Shown here in pieces: positions 1 to 6,048 of a DNA stretch of 11,967 nucleotides (positions are counted from its first letter, which is position 1; each line of letters begins with the position of its first letter). Under the pieces are notes generated by a model. The model had not been told where the DNA came from. It searched no databases and saw only the letters and a list, made by a program, of their open reading frames with translations. The position numbers were made by a program, and so were the translations under genes. The stretch is from M55B157 sp964626275 (GTDB lineage Bacteria; Actinomycetota; Actinomycetes; S36-B12). The stretch lies in contig CAZVCZ010000045.1 of the NCBI GenBank assembly GCA_964626275.1, forward strand, positions 1 through 11,967. Reading direction: 5' to 3'.

Positions 1-802
1 AGCCGTATTCGTCCTTGATCACCTTGCGGGCCAACCAGCGGGAGTAGCGCGGTTCGCCCACCGAAGCCGGAGCCTTGCCGTACTTCTCGCGCACCGTGGC
101 GGCATCCTTCGCCCGGGTCGTGGTCTGGTCGCGGTACTCCTTCGCGACCGAGTTCAGGCCACCGCGCTCGATCGGGGAGTAGTTGTAGCGGGACGGATTC
201 GGCCAGCCGCTCTCCGCGTTCGGCCGATGATCGCAGTGCCAGTTCGCCCCCCACTCCGAGGACCACTGGCGCCAGCCGGCGCCCCTGTTGAAGGTCGTCC
301 AGAAGGCGGCGTCCTGCCAGAACCGGTTCCACTGGTAGAGCGGCGTCGAGGCAAGCTTGTTCAACTCCCGCTCGGCAGCCTGCCCATACGTACCGACCAG
401 CTCCGCCCGCAGTCGGGCGGCCACCCGGGATGGGCTGTTGTAGGCCGTCCCGAACTGGTACGCACCCTGGAAGCCCCGATACACCGTGGTGTAGCTGCCT
501 CCACCTTCGCGCTGGACGACGCACAGGCGGTACTGCTCGAAGCGCTTGTCGTAGTACTTACCGGTGTAGGTGCTCGCCCGGTAGCCGCGCATGTCATTGG
601 CGGCCGTGGTCGTCCAGGGCAGCAGACCTTCGTCCGCGGGATCATCCGGCGCAACCGGAACCCGCGGATATCGCTCATTCGTGACGCCAGCCGATGCGGC
701 GGTCGCGGTGACCCCGGTGAGCAGCAGCGCACCCGCGGCCAGTGCGGCACCGAATGCTCGGAGACGTCGCGCGCGCGTCGCGCTGCCGGTGGTGGTGTTC
801 AT
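1..802 (-). CDS. Secreted lysozyme-like / transglycosylase-like cell-wall protein (3' end cut by window edge)
   Basis: This open frame runs from ATG at 802 (an in-frame GTG at 805 abuts it) to the window edge, 267 codons without a stop. Residues 1-38 are a Sec signal peptide: basic stretch RARRLR, an Ala/Leu-rich core, and a probable cleavage after ASA at 36-38. Around residues 94-117 lies CVVQREGGG followed by GAYQF. This matches the start of Rpf/soluble lytic transglycosylase lysozyme-fold domains, where the Glu (here E99) is catalytic and an AYQF-type motif follows. The rest, rich in Trp and Tyr (a WHCDHRP segment near residue 190), is not a domain I can name. By family the protein would act on peptidoglycan outside the membrane. 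The core is divergent, with GGGSY where SGGNY is usual, so the enzymatic call is an inference. No strong SD lies at normal spacing; a GAGG about 11 nt upstream is buried in a predicted stem. Confidence 0.75.
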   Translation of the reverse strand, partial: MNTTTGSATRARRLRAFGAALAAGALLLTGVTATAASAGVTNERYPRVPVAPDDPADEGLLPWTTTAANDMRGYRASTYTGKYYDKRFEQYRLCVVQREGGGSYTTVYRGFQGAYQFGTAYNSPSRVAARLRAELVGTYGQAAERELNKLASTPLYQWNRFWQDAAFWTTFNRGAGWRQWSSEWGANWHCDHRPNAESGWPNPSRYNYSPIERGGLNSVAKEYRDQTTTRAKDAATVREKYGKAPASVGEPRYSRWLARKVIKDEYG

Positions 803-805
803 CAC

Positions 806-879
806 GGTGGAGCCTCGCACGCCGAACCCTTCGATGACCGGTCGAGGCCCGGTCGGCCCCAACCCTGCGTGGCTCCACC
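806..879 (-). promoter_or_regulatory. Structured 5' leader, possible three-way-junction RNA covering the RBS
   Basis: The outer arms 806-814 and 871-879 are perfect 9-bp complements. After a single mismatch (815/870), 816-819 pairs with 866-869, giving a 13-bp stem with one internal mismatch. Inside it are two small hairpins: 836-841 with 849-854 (6 bp, 7-nt loop) and 823-826 with 830-833 (4 bp, 3-nt loop). On the minus-strand RNA this is a three-way junction ending one nucleotide before GTG-ATG. Its 3' strand includes the only SD-like bases (GAGG, 813-816). The geometry suggests translational control of the cell-wall gene. Folding was done by eye only. Confidence 0.5.
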
Positions 880-989
880 ATCACCTCAGATCCCAGAAAT
901 GTCACGTTCTGATCACAGCAAACCTGTGGACGAGTATCAGGGCGAAACGGACATTTCGCTCACATTTTACGCCTGTCAGCGGTCCTCAG

Positions 990-1005
990 TGTGAGATAGG
1001 CCACA
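990..1005. promoter_or_regulatory. CRP/GlxR-type binding site (one mismatch)
   Basis: The sequence TGTGAGATAGGCCACA matches the actinobacterial GlxR/CRP consensus TGTGANNTANNTCACA, including the central TA, at every defined position except one (C for T at position 12). It lies upstream of the transglycosylase-like gene and past the stop of phoH. Possible promoter elements downstream on the minus strand are CTGACA (974-979) and a GATACT-like -10 (933-938), both weak. CRP-family control of rpf genes is known in mycobacteria and corynebacteria, which supports the assignment. Confidence 0.45.
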
Positions 1006-1009
1006 TTAA

Positions 1010-1023
1010 TCCTCGGGGGAGGA
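1010..1023 (-). terminator. Weak stem-loop after phoH
   Basis: A 5-bp stem (1010-1014 with 1019-1023) with a 4-nt loop is followed on the minus strand by TTAAT rather than a real U-tract. It is located 41 bases past the phoH stop. It could help end the phoH transcript, but the stem is short and this is a low-confidence call. Confidence 0.2.
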
Positions 1024-1063
1024 CCCGCGGACCGTGACCTTGTGGGGCGGATCTCCTGGACGA

Positions 1064-2467
1064 TCAGGGCAGGGTTCCGGGCAGGTCCTCGAGCAGTTCG
1101 GTGACCAGTGCTGCGATCGGCGAGCGCTCCGAGCGGGTCAGGGTGATGTGGGCGAACAGCGGATGACCCTTGAGCTTCTCGACGACGGTGACGACCCCGT
1201 CATGACGCCCCACGCGCAGGTTGTCCCGCTGAGCGACGTCATGGGTGAGCACGACGCGGGAGTCCCGACCCACCCGGGAGAGCACGGTGAGCAGCACATT
1301 GCGCTCAAGCGACTGTGCCTCGTCGACGATGACGAAGGCGTCATGCAGGGAGCGGCCGCGGATATGGGTCAGCGGCAGCACCTCGAGCATGCCCCGGTCG
1401 ATGACCTCCTCGACCACCTCCGTCGTGGTGATGGCGCCCAGGGTGTCGAAGACCGCCTGGGCCCACGGCGACATCTTCTCGTTCTCGGTGCCCGGCAGAT
1501 AACCCAACTCCTGCCCGCCCACGGCGTACAGCGGTCGGAAGACGATCACCTTGCGGTGGGCGCGCCGTTCCATCACCGACTCCAGCCCGGCGCACAGCGC
1601 CAGGGCGCTCTTGCCCGTTCCGGCTCGCCCACCGAGGGAGATGATGCCGACCTCCGGGTCGAGCAGTAGATCGAGGGCGATGCGCTGCTCCGCGCTGCGG
1701 CCGTGGAGTCCGAACGCCTCCCGGTCACCGCGCACAAGCCGAAGCCGCTTGTCTGAGGTGACCCGAGCCAGGGCGCTTCCGCGCTCGGAGACCAACACGA
1801 CACCGGTGTGGCAGGGCAGATCCCGAGCATCGTCGTGATCGATCACGGTGGAGTCGTAGAGATCATCGACGACGGTGGCGGGGACAGGAAGTTCGGTCAT
1901 CCCCGTCCAGCCGCTCTCCACGACCAGCTCCGCGCGGTATTCCTCCGCGGCGAGCCCGACCGACGATGCCTTCACTCGCATCGGAAGGTCCTTGCTCACC
2001 ACGACGACGTCGTGGCCCTCGCGTGCGAGGTTGCTGGCCACCGCGAGAATCCGAGTGTCGTTGTCTCCCAACTGCAATCCATTGGGAAGAACCGAGGCAT
2101 CGGAGTGATTGAGTTCGACGCATACCGAGCCGCCGGAGTCGCCGACCGGGATCGGCTCATCCAATCGGCCATGGCTGAGCCGCAGGTCATCGAGCAGCCT
2201 CAGCGCCGCTCGCGCGTAGTAGCCGAGTTCGGAATGGGTTCGCTTCGCCTCGAGTTCGGTGACGACGACGACCGGCACCACGACCTCGTGCTCATCGAAA
2301 CGCAGGAGCGCATGCGGATCGGATAGCAGCACGCTGGTGTCGATGACATAGGTGCGGCGAGTTGCGGTGGGCTCTGGCGAACTGCTCGCCTGTTTCTGCG
2401 CCGATGCCCGGCGGGACGGGGTCTTGCGGGAGGTGGACGTGGACGTGGCGCGGCGGGCAGCGGGCAC
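1064..2467 (-). CDS. phoH2: PIN-PhoH family protein (PhoH2-type ribonuclease/ATPase)
   Basis: The protein has 467 residues in two domains. Residues 39-175 form a PIN nuclease domain with the acidic set D43 (in YVIDTSVLL), E71 (ELEAKR), D135/D137 (GDNDTRIL) and D160. Residues 250-460 form a PhoH ATPase domain with Walker A GRAGTGKS at 280-287 and Walker B FVIVDEAQ at 378-385. All key residues of both domains are present. Related PhoH2 proteins (e.g. mycobacterial Rv1095) are ATP-dependent RNA-unwinding ribonucleases in the cytoplasm. Residues 1-37 are a Ser/Thr/Arg/Lys-rich, probably disordered tail. The GTG start is chosen because GAGGAG sits 6 nt upstream. It follows uppS at 155 bp on the same strand. 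In mycobacteria PhoH2 is paired with an upstream small antitoxin gene (phoAT); no convincing equivalent is seen here. The symbol is by family resemblance. Confidence 0.92.
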   Translation of the reverse strand: MPAARRATSTSTSRKTPSRRASAQKQASSSPEPTATRRTYVIDTSVLLSDPHALLRFDEHEVVVPVVVVTELEAKRTHSELGYYARAALRLLDDLRLSHGRLDEPIPVGDSGGSVCVELNHSDASVLPNGLQLGDNDTRILAVASNLAREGHDVVVVSKDLPMRVKASSVGLAAEEYRAELVVESGWTGMTELPVPATVVDDLYDSTVIDHDDARDLPCHTGVVLVSERGSALARVTSDKRLRLVRGDREAFGLHGRSAEQRIALDLLLDPEVGIISLGGRAGTGKSALALCAGLESVMERRAHRKVIVFRPLYAVGGQELGYLPGTENEKMSPWAQAVFDTLGAITTTEVVEEVIDRGMLEVLPLTHIRGRSLHDAFVIVDEAQSLERNVLLTVLSRVGRDSRVVLTHDVAQRDNLRVGRHDGVVTVVEKLKGHPLFAHITLTRSERSPIAALVTELLEDLPGTLP

Positions 2468-2473
2468 GAAGGT

Positions 2474-2479
2474 CTCCTC
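2474..2479 (-). promoter_or_regulatory. Ribosome binding site of the PIN-PhoH gene
   Basis: GAGGAG on the minus strand lies 6 nt before the GTG at 2467. It settles the start on this non-ATG codon and includes the Ser/Thr-rich N-terminal tail in the protein. Confidence 0.75.
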
Positions 2480-2533
2480 GGCGTGCGCCGCTGGCGTGGG
2501 GCGTCTGCGACGAACGCGGACTCAGTCGGGCGA

Positions 2534-2549
2534 CCGGGTGTCGACCCGA
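2534..2549 (-). other. Small hairpin in the uppS-phoH intergenic spacer
   Basis: CGGGT (2535-2539) pairs with ACCCG (2544-2548) around a 4-nt loop, and a G-U pair can extend it. It lies in the 154-bp spacer between uppS and phoH. No U-tract follows, so it is not a classical terminator. It may be a leader structure or chance in GC-rich DNA. Nothing else in the spacer is convincing. Confidence 0.2.
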
Positions 2550-2621
2550 TTCCTCCGCAGACTAGGTGCCCGGGGAGTCCACCCGCGGGCGACGCGCCGG
2601 GGCACAGGTGAACATCAGATG

Positions 2622-3383
2622 TCAGACACCGAAGCGCCGCTGACGGGCGGCGTAGGCGCGCAGCGCCCGGAGGAAATCGACGTGGCGAAAATCGGGCCAG
2701 TAGGCCTCGCAGAAGTAGTACTCCGAGTGAGCGCTCTGCCACATCAAGAAGCCGGAGATCCGCTGCTCCCCCGAAGTTCGGATGACGAGATCCGGGTCGG
2801 GCTGGCCCTTGGTGTAGAGGTGCTCCGCGATGTGCTCCACGTCGATCACCCCGGCGAGGTCCTCCAGTGAGGTGCCCTCGCTGGCGTGCTGCTGCAGCAA
2901 TGACCGGACGGCGTCGACGACCTCGCGACGACCGCCGTAACCGATGGCCACATTGACCAGGATCCCGTCGACGTCCGCGGTGGATTCCGCGGATTCCTTG
3001 AGCAGCCGCGCGGTGGGTTCGGGGAGGAGGTCGAGGGCACCGACCGGGTTGATTCGCCAGCGCTTGGTCGCGGCCAGATCGGTCACCGTCTGATCGATGA
3101 TCTTCTGCAGCGCTTCGAGTTCCTCCGCGGGGCGCTGCAGGTTGTCGGTGGAGAGCAGCCAGAGGGTGACGACCTCGACGCCGACCTCCTCGCACCAGCC
3201 GAGGAACTGCACGATCTTGGCCGCACCGGCTCGGTGTCCTGCATCGGTGGACGATCCGTGAACGCTCGCCCACCTGCGGTTGCCGTCCAGGATGACGCCG
3301 ACGTGGCGCGGCCGACGTTCCGGCGGAATCTGCTTGAGCAGGCGCCGCTCATAGGCGCTGTACAGCAGATCCGACACACCCAC
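2622..3383 (-). CDS. uppS: Short-chain Z-isoprenyl diphosphate synthase (cis-prenyltransferase, Rv1086-like)
   Basis: This is a cis-prenyltransferase that condenses isopentenyl diphosphate onto an allylic diphosphate to build polyprenyl carriers for the cell wall. From the chosen start it is 253 aa. The catalytic Asp and phosphate-binding loop VILDGNRRW lie at about 30-38 (D33), STDNLQRP at about 78-85, RTSGEQRISGF at 202-212 and the Mg-binding Glu of HSEYYF near 221. The sequence closely resembles what I recall of M. tuberculosis Rv1086, a Z,E-farnesyl diphosphate synthase, more than a generic UppS, so the product may be C15 rather than C50-55; this is inference. The frame stays open upstream to a GTG at 3443, but that GTG has no SD, while the GTG at 3383 has GGAGG 7 nt upstream and gives the N-terminus expected for the family. 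It lies downstream of the DUF255 gene on the same strand and is probably co-transcribed with it. Confidence 0.92.
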   Translation of the reverse strand: MGVSDLLYSAYERRLLKQIPPERRPRHVGVILDGNRRWASVHGSSTDAGHRAGAAKIVQFLGWCEEVGVEVVTLWLLSTDNLQRPAEELEALQKIIDQTVTDLAATKRWRINPVGALDLLPEPTARLLKESAESTADVDGILVNVAIGYGGRREVVDAVRSLLQQHASEGTSLEDLAGVIDVEHIAEHLYTKGQPDPDLVIRTSGEQRISGFLMWQSAHSEYYFCEAYWPDFRHVDFLRALRAYAARQRRFGV

Positions 3384-3390
3384 GCTTACG

Positions 3391-3395
3391 CCTCC
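3391..3395 (-). promoter_or_regulatory. Ribosome binding site deciding the uppS start
   Basis: GGAGG followed by a 7-nt spacer precedes the GTG at 3383. The longer frame from the GTG at 3443 has no comparable site. Choosing 3383 also leaves an 81-nt spacer after the DUF255 stop. Confidence 0.7.
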
Positions 3396-3464
3396 ATGTC
3401 GCAGTTTCCGGCTGAGGTCCCGGTCATCTCCGGTGGTGCCCACAGTAGCCGGAAAAGGTGTCCC

Positions 3465-5399
3465 CTACCGCCGATGTAGTGAGGCCAGCAGGTCAGCAGA
3501 GTCCGTGACCGGACGTTCGCAGGCGAAGTGGCGACACACATAGGCCGCAGGTGCGCCATCGATGAGACCTCGGTCCTGCAGCAGGGGCATCACGGGAGCA
3601 TCCGGCTCCGGTTCGAGGTCGCCGAGCGCCACCACGGCGGCCAGGGCCGGGCCGGACATCGCGACCTTGACCAACTCGACCGTGCGCGGATCCTCCGGTG
3701 CGCCGACGATCACGATCTCGCGGGGTCCATCGAGGACCGACTCAGCCACGGCCAGTCCCGCCCCGGCCGCACGAGGTGCCTGGACGCCGATTCCCACCAC
3801 CGTGCGCAGGGCACGCTCGGCGATCTGGCGATGCTCGCTCGATCCGGTCAGAGCGGCGTAGTCCAACAGTGCACCCGCAGCCGCTGACCAGCCTGACGGT
3901 GTCGCGGAATCCGCCGGGTCACGCGGGCGGATGACCAACTCCTCCGCATCATCTGCGGTGTCGAAGAATCCGCCACGGCCGTCGGTGAAGTGCTCGGCGA
4001 CGACGTCGAGTAGCACCCCGGCGAAGGCCAGCCAGGAATCATCGCCGGTCACCATGAACAGCCGATTGAGCCCCGCGGCGAGGCAGGCATAGTCCTCCAG
4101 GACTCCATCGCTCGTGCCCACGCGACCGTCGCGAGACGTCCGGGCCAGACGGTCGCCGTCCTCGCCGGCACCCAGGTGGATCGCGATGATCACGTCAGCC
4201 GCCGCCGCAGCCGCCTCGATCCACTCCGGTTCACCGAAGGTCGCTCCCGCTTCGGCGAGGGCATCGATCAGCATGCCGTTCCATGCGGCGATGACCTTGT
4301 CGTCGCGTCCTGGATGCACTCGCTGCTCGCGAGCCTCGAATAACGCTGCGCGACAACGCTGCCAGCGGGCCATGGCATCGCTATCCGAGTCGTCGTCGGC
4401 ACCGGGATCAGTGTCGCTTTCGGGATCGCGCAGCAGTTGCAGAGTCGAGGTTCCGTGCTCGAAGGTGCCCTTATCGGTGACCGTGCACAAATCGTTGACC
4501 CAGTCGCCGTCCACCTCGCCGAGGACCTCACGGATCTGCTCCGGGGTCCACACATAAAACCGCCCCTCCTCACCCTCGCTGTCAGCGTCGAGGGCCGACG
4601 CGAAGGCTCCCTCGGGAGTGCGCATGTCGCGCAGGCAGAACTCGACTGTTTCGCGCACGACGCGCTCGGCCAGAGGCGACCGCGTCAGCCGCCACCACCG
4701 GATGTAGGCGCGCAGCAGGAGCGCGTTGTCGTAGAGCATCTTCTCGAAGTGCGGGACCACCCACGAACGGTCGACGGCGTATCGCGCGAATCCTCCGCCG
4801 ATCTGGTCGTAGATCCCTCCGCGCGCCATCGCCTCGCAGGTTCCCTCGACCATGCCGAGCGCCTCGATGCTGCCGGTCCGCGCGACATGGCGCAGCAGGA
4901 AATCGAGCACCATCGACGGGGGGAACTTCGGGGCGTTGCCGAAACCGGCGTCACGCTGGTCGAACTGGCCGGCGAGCACCTGGACTGCCTGGGCCAGAAC
5001 CTCCGGATCGGCCGCGAGTTCGCCTGCAGCCTGGCGATCCCCTCGCTCGGCGAGCGCCCGGGTGATGCGCGCCGCAGCACCTTCGACCTCGTCGCGGCGC
5101 TCCCGCCAGGTCGAGGACACCGCCGCGAGGACCTGGGCGAAGGCGGGCATGCCATGGCGCGGCTCGGGGGGAAAGTAGGTCCCGGCATAGAAGGGGCGGC
5201 CCTCATGGTCGACGAACACGCTCATCGGCCAACCCCCGTGGCCGGTCAGCGCCGTGGTGGCGTCCATATAGACCGCGTCGACATCCGGGCGCTCCTCGCG
5301 ATCGACCTTGACGTTGACGAAGTCGGTGTTCAAGATCGCCGCGAGCTCGGGATCCTCGAAGGACTCGTGCGCCATGACGTGGCACCAGTGGCAGGCGGA
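3465..5399 (-). CDS. DUF255 thioredoxin-domain protein, YyaL/SSP411 family (5' end lost in the gap)
   Basis: The readable part is 644 codons. The frame enters directly from the N run at 5399 with SACHWCHVMAHESFED, which is the CxxC heart of the family. The ATG at 5373-5375 is therefore an internal Met (in CHVM), not the start. The thioredoxin-like N-terminal part continues with VKVDREERPDVD and GGWPMSVFVD. An alpha/alpha-barrel (six-hairpin glycosidase-like) region follows, with conserved HFEKMLYDNA and DDKVIAAWNG. Family members start about 50 residues before the CxxC motif, so roughly that many codons are missing. The function is not established; redox or sugar-modifying roles have been proposed from the folds. 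An Asp/Ser-rich segment (about 4376-4425) interrupts the barrel region as a likely surface loop. It is the first readable gene of a minus-strand series leading to uppS and phoH. Confidence 0.9.
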   Translation of the reverse strand, partial: SACHWCHVMAHESFEDPELAAILNTDFVNVKVDREERPDVDAVYMDATTALTGHGGWPMSVFVDHEGRPFYAGTYFPPEPRHGMPAFAQVLAAVSSTWRERRDEVEGAAARITRALAERGDRQAAGELAADPEVLAQAVQVLAGQFDQRDAGFGNAPKFPPSMVLDFLLRHVARTGSIEALGMVEGTCEAMARGGIYDQIGGGFARYAVDRSWVVPHFEKMLYDNALLLRAYIRWWRLTRSPLAERVVRETVEFCLRDMRTPEGAFASALDADSEGEEGRFYVWTPEQIREVLGEVDGDWVNDLCTVTDKGTFEHGTSTLQLLRDPESDTDPGADDDSDSDAMARWQRCRAALFEAREQRVHPGRDDKVIAAWNGMLIDALAEAGATFGEPEWIEAAAAAADVIIAIHLGAGEDGDRLARTSRDGRVGTSDGVLEDYACLAAGLNRLFMVTGDDSWLAFAGVLLDVVAEHFTDGRGGFFDTADDAEELVIRPRDPADSATPSGWSAAAGALLDYAALTGSSEHRQIAERALRTVVGIGVQAPRAAGAGLAVAESVLDGPREIVIVGAPEDPRTVELVKVAMSGPALAAVVALGDLEPEPDAPVMPLLQDRGLIDGAPAAYVCRHFACERPVTDSADLLASLHRR

Positions 5400-5499
5400 N
5401 NNNNNNNNNNNNNNNNNNNNNNNNNNNNNNNNNNNNNNNNNNNNNNNNNNNNNNNNNNNNNNNNNNNNNNNNNNNNNNNNNNNNNNNNNNNNNNNNNNN
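5400..5499. other. Assembly gap (100 N)
   Basis: Exactly 100 undetermined bases, the customary placeholder for a gap of unknown size. It removes the 5' end of the DUF255 gene, the RBS and promoter of the DUF805 gene, and possibly more. Confidence 0.98.
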
Positions 5500-5500
5500 C

Positions 5501-5935
5501 ATGGGATTCGGACAGGCCATCGCCACGTGTTTTGGAAAGTACGCCAGCTTCACCGGTCGGGCCCGGCGCTCAGAGTTTTGGTGGTTCTGGCTGTTCAACC
5601 TCATCGTGACCGTGATCTTGAACATCATCGACAACGCCGTCGGCTGGATTGTCGATCTTGGCAGCGAGACGATCAACACTGGTAACGGCGTCGTCACCTT
5701 CGCCAACGGCGATATTGGAGCACTGTCCACGATCTGGTTCCTTGTCATTCTCCTGCCGTTCCTGTCGGTGACCATCCGCCGGCTGCATGACACCGACCGC
5801 AGCGGCTGGTGGTGGTGGATCTGGCTAGTGCCCTGCGTCGGCCCGATCGTGCTGTTGGTGTTCATGCTGCTCGACAGCACACCCGGTGATAACCGCTTCG
5901 GCGCGAACCCGAAGGGCTTCGTCCCGACTATGTAG
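5501..5935 (+). CDS. DUF805 family integral membrane protein
   Basis: The protein has 144 aa. The start MGFGQAIATCFGKYASFTGRARRSEFW is the typical DUF805 opening, so the ATG two bases after the gap is probably the true start even though its RBS is lost. Hydrophobic segments lie at about residues 26-50, 75-92 and 103-122. Between the last two is the conserved RRLHDTDRSGWW motif, and the C-terminus GDNRFGANP is also family-typical. DUF805 proteins are small inner-membrane proteins of unknown function. Its codons look somewhat less GC-rich than those of its neighbours, as is common for membrane proteins. It diverges from the DUF255 gene across the gap, and a stem-loop at its stop codon suggests its transcript ends there. 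Confidence 0.9.
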   Translation: MGFGQAIATCFGKYASFTGRARRSEFWWFWLFNLIVTVILNIIDNAVGWIVDLGSETINTGNGVVTFANGDIGALSTIWFLVILLPFLSVTIRRLHDTDRSGWWWWIWLVPCVGPIVLLVFMLLDSTPGDNRFGANPKGFVPTM

Positions 5936-5940
5936 TCGGG
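5923..5940 (+). terminator. Stem-loop straddling the DUF805 stop codon
   Basis: CCCGACT (5923-5929) pairs perfectly with AGTCGGG (5934-5940) around a 4-nt loop that contains the first base of the TAG stop (5933-5935). Only two T residues follow, so it is at best a weak intrinsic terminator. It may also protect the 3' end of the message. Confidence 0.45.
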
Positions 5941-5959
5941 TTCACCACATCCGAGCGTC

Positions 5960-5974
5960 ACCCGTACTTCGGGT
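5960..5974. repeat. Short inverted repeat upstream of the S51-like/CysS-tail gene
   Basis: ACCCG (5960-5964) and CGGGT (5970-5974) flank 5 nt. CGGGTAG occurs twice as a direct repeat nearby (5970-5976 and 5982-5988), so the two dyads in this spacer share half-sites. Confidence 0.4.
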
Positions 5975-5976
5975 AG

Positions 5977-6023
5977 TTCTCCGGGTAGGACGTGCCCTAG
6001 TAGGGCCTGATTTACCCGGAGAA
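5977..6023. repeat. 11-bp perfect inverted repeat with a nested hairpin, candidate operator or leader structure
   Basis: TTCTCCGGGTA (5977-5987) is repeated exactly inverted as TACCCGGAGAA (6013-6023). The 25-nt interior holds a second hairpin, GCCCT (5994-5998) with AGGGC (6002-6006). A further AGGGC at 6023-6027 could pair with the same GCCCT, so two alternative folds exist. The element ends 25 nt before the GTG at 6049. It could be an operator, an RNA switch or a terminator for readthrough from DUF805; no U-tract follows it. Confidence 0.5.
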
Positions 6024-6048
6024 GGGCTAGGGGTGCCAGACTGAGGGG

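Noticed and set aside
942..959. Inverted repeat GCGAAA/TTTCGC as an operator of the cell-wall gene
   Set aside because: Six-base arms with a 6-nt loop are expected by chance in an intergenic region of this size; it is noted only because it lies within the putative promoter.
803..960. Calling the leader a c-di-AMP (ydaO) riboswitch
   Set aside because: The gene context fits, but the conserved core of that class is not visible by eye and the element appears too short; left as an unclassified structure.
2562..2615. A 17-codon frame (MFTCAPARRP...) between uppS and phoH as a leader peptide or phoAT-like antitoxin
   Set aside because: No SD, no overlap with phoH, and far too short to be the known partner; nothing supports translation.
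2200..3273. A 357-codon minus-strand frame overlapping uppS and phoH in another frame
   Set aside because: It is an Arg/Pro-rich shadow of GC-rich coding DNA; both overlapped genes are firmly identified in their own frames.
4437..5609. A plus-strand open frame of 390 codons crossing the N run
   Set aside because: It lies antisense to the DUF255 gene, which has clear family motifs, and its apparent length depends on reading through undetermined bases.
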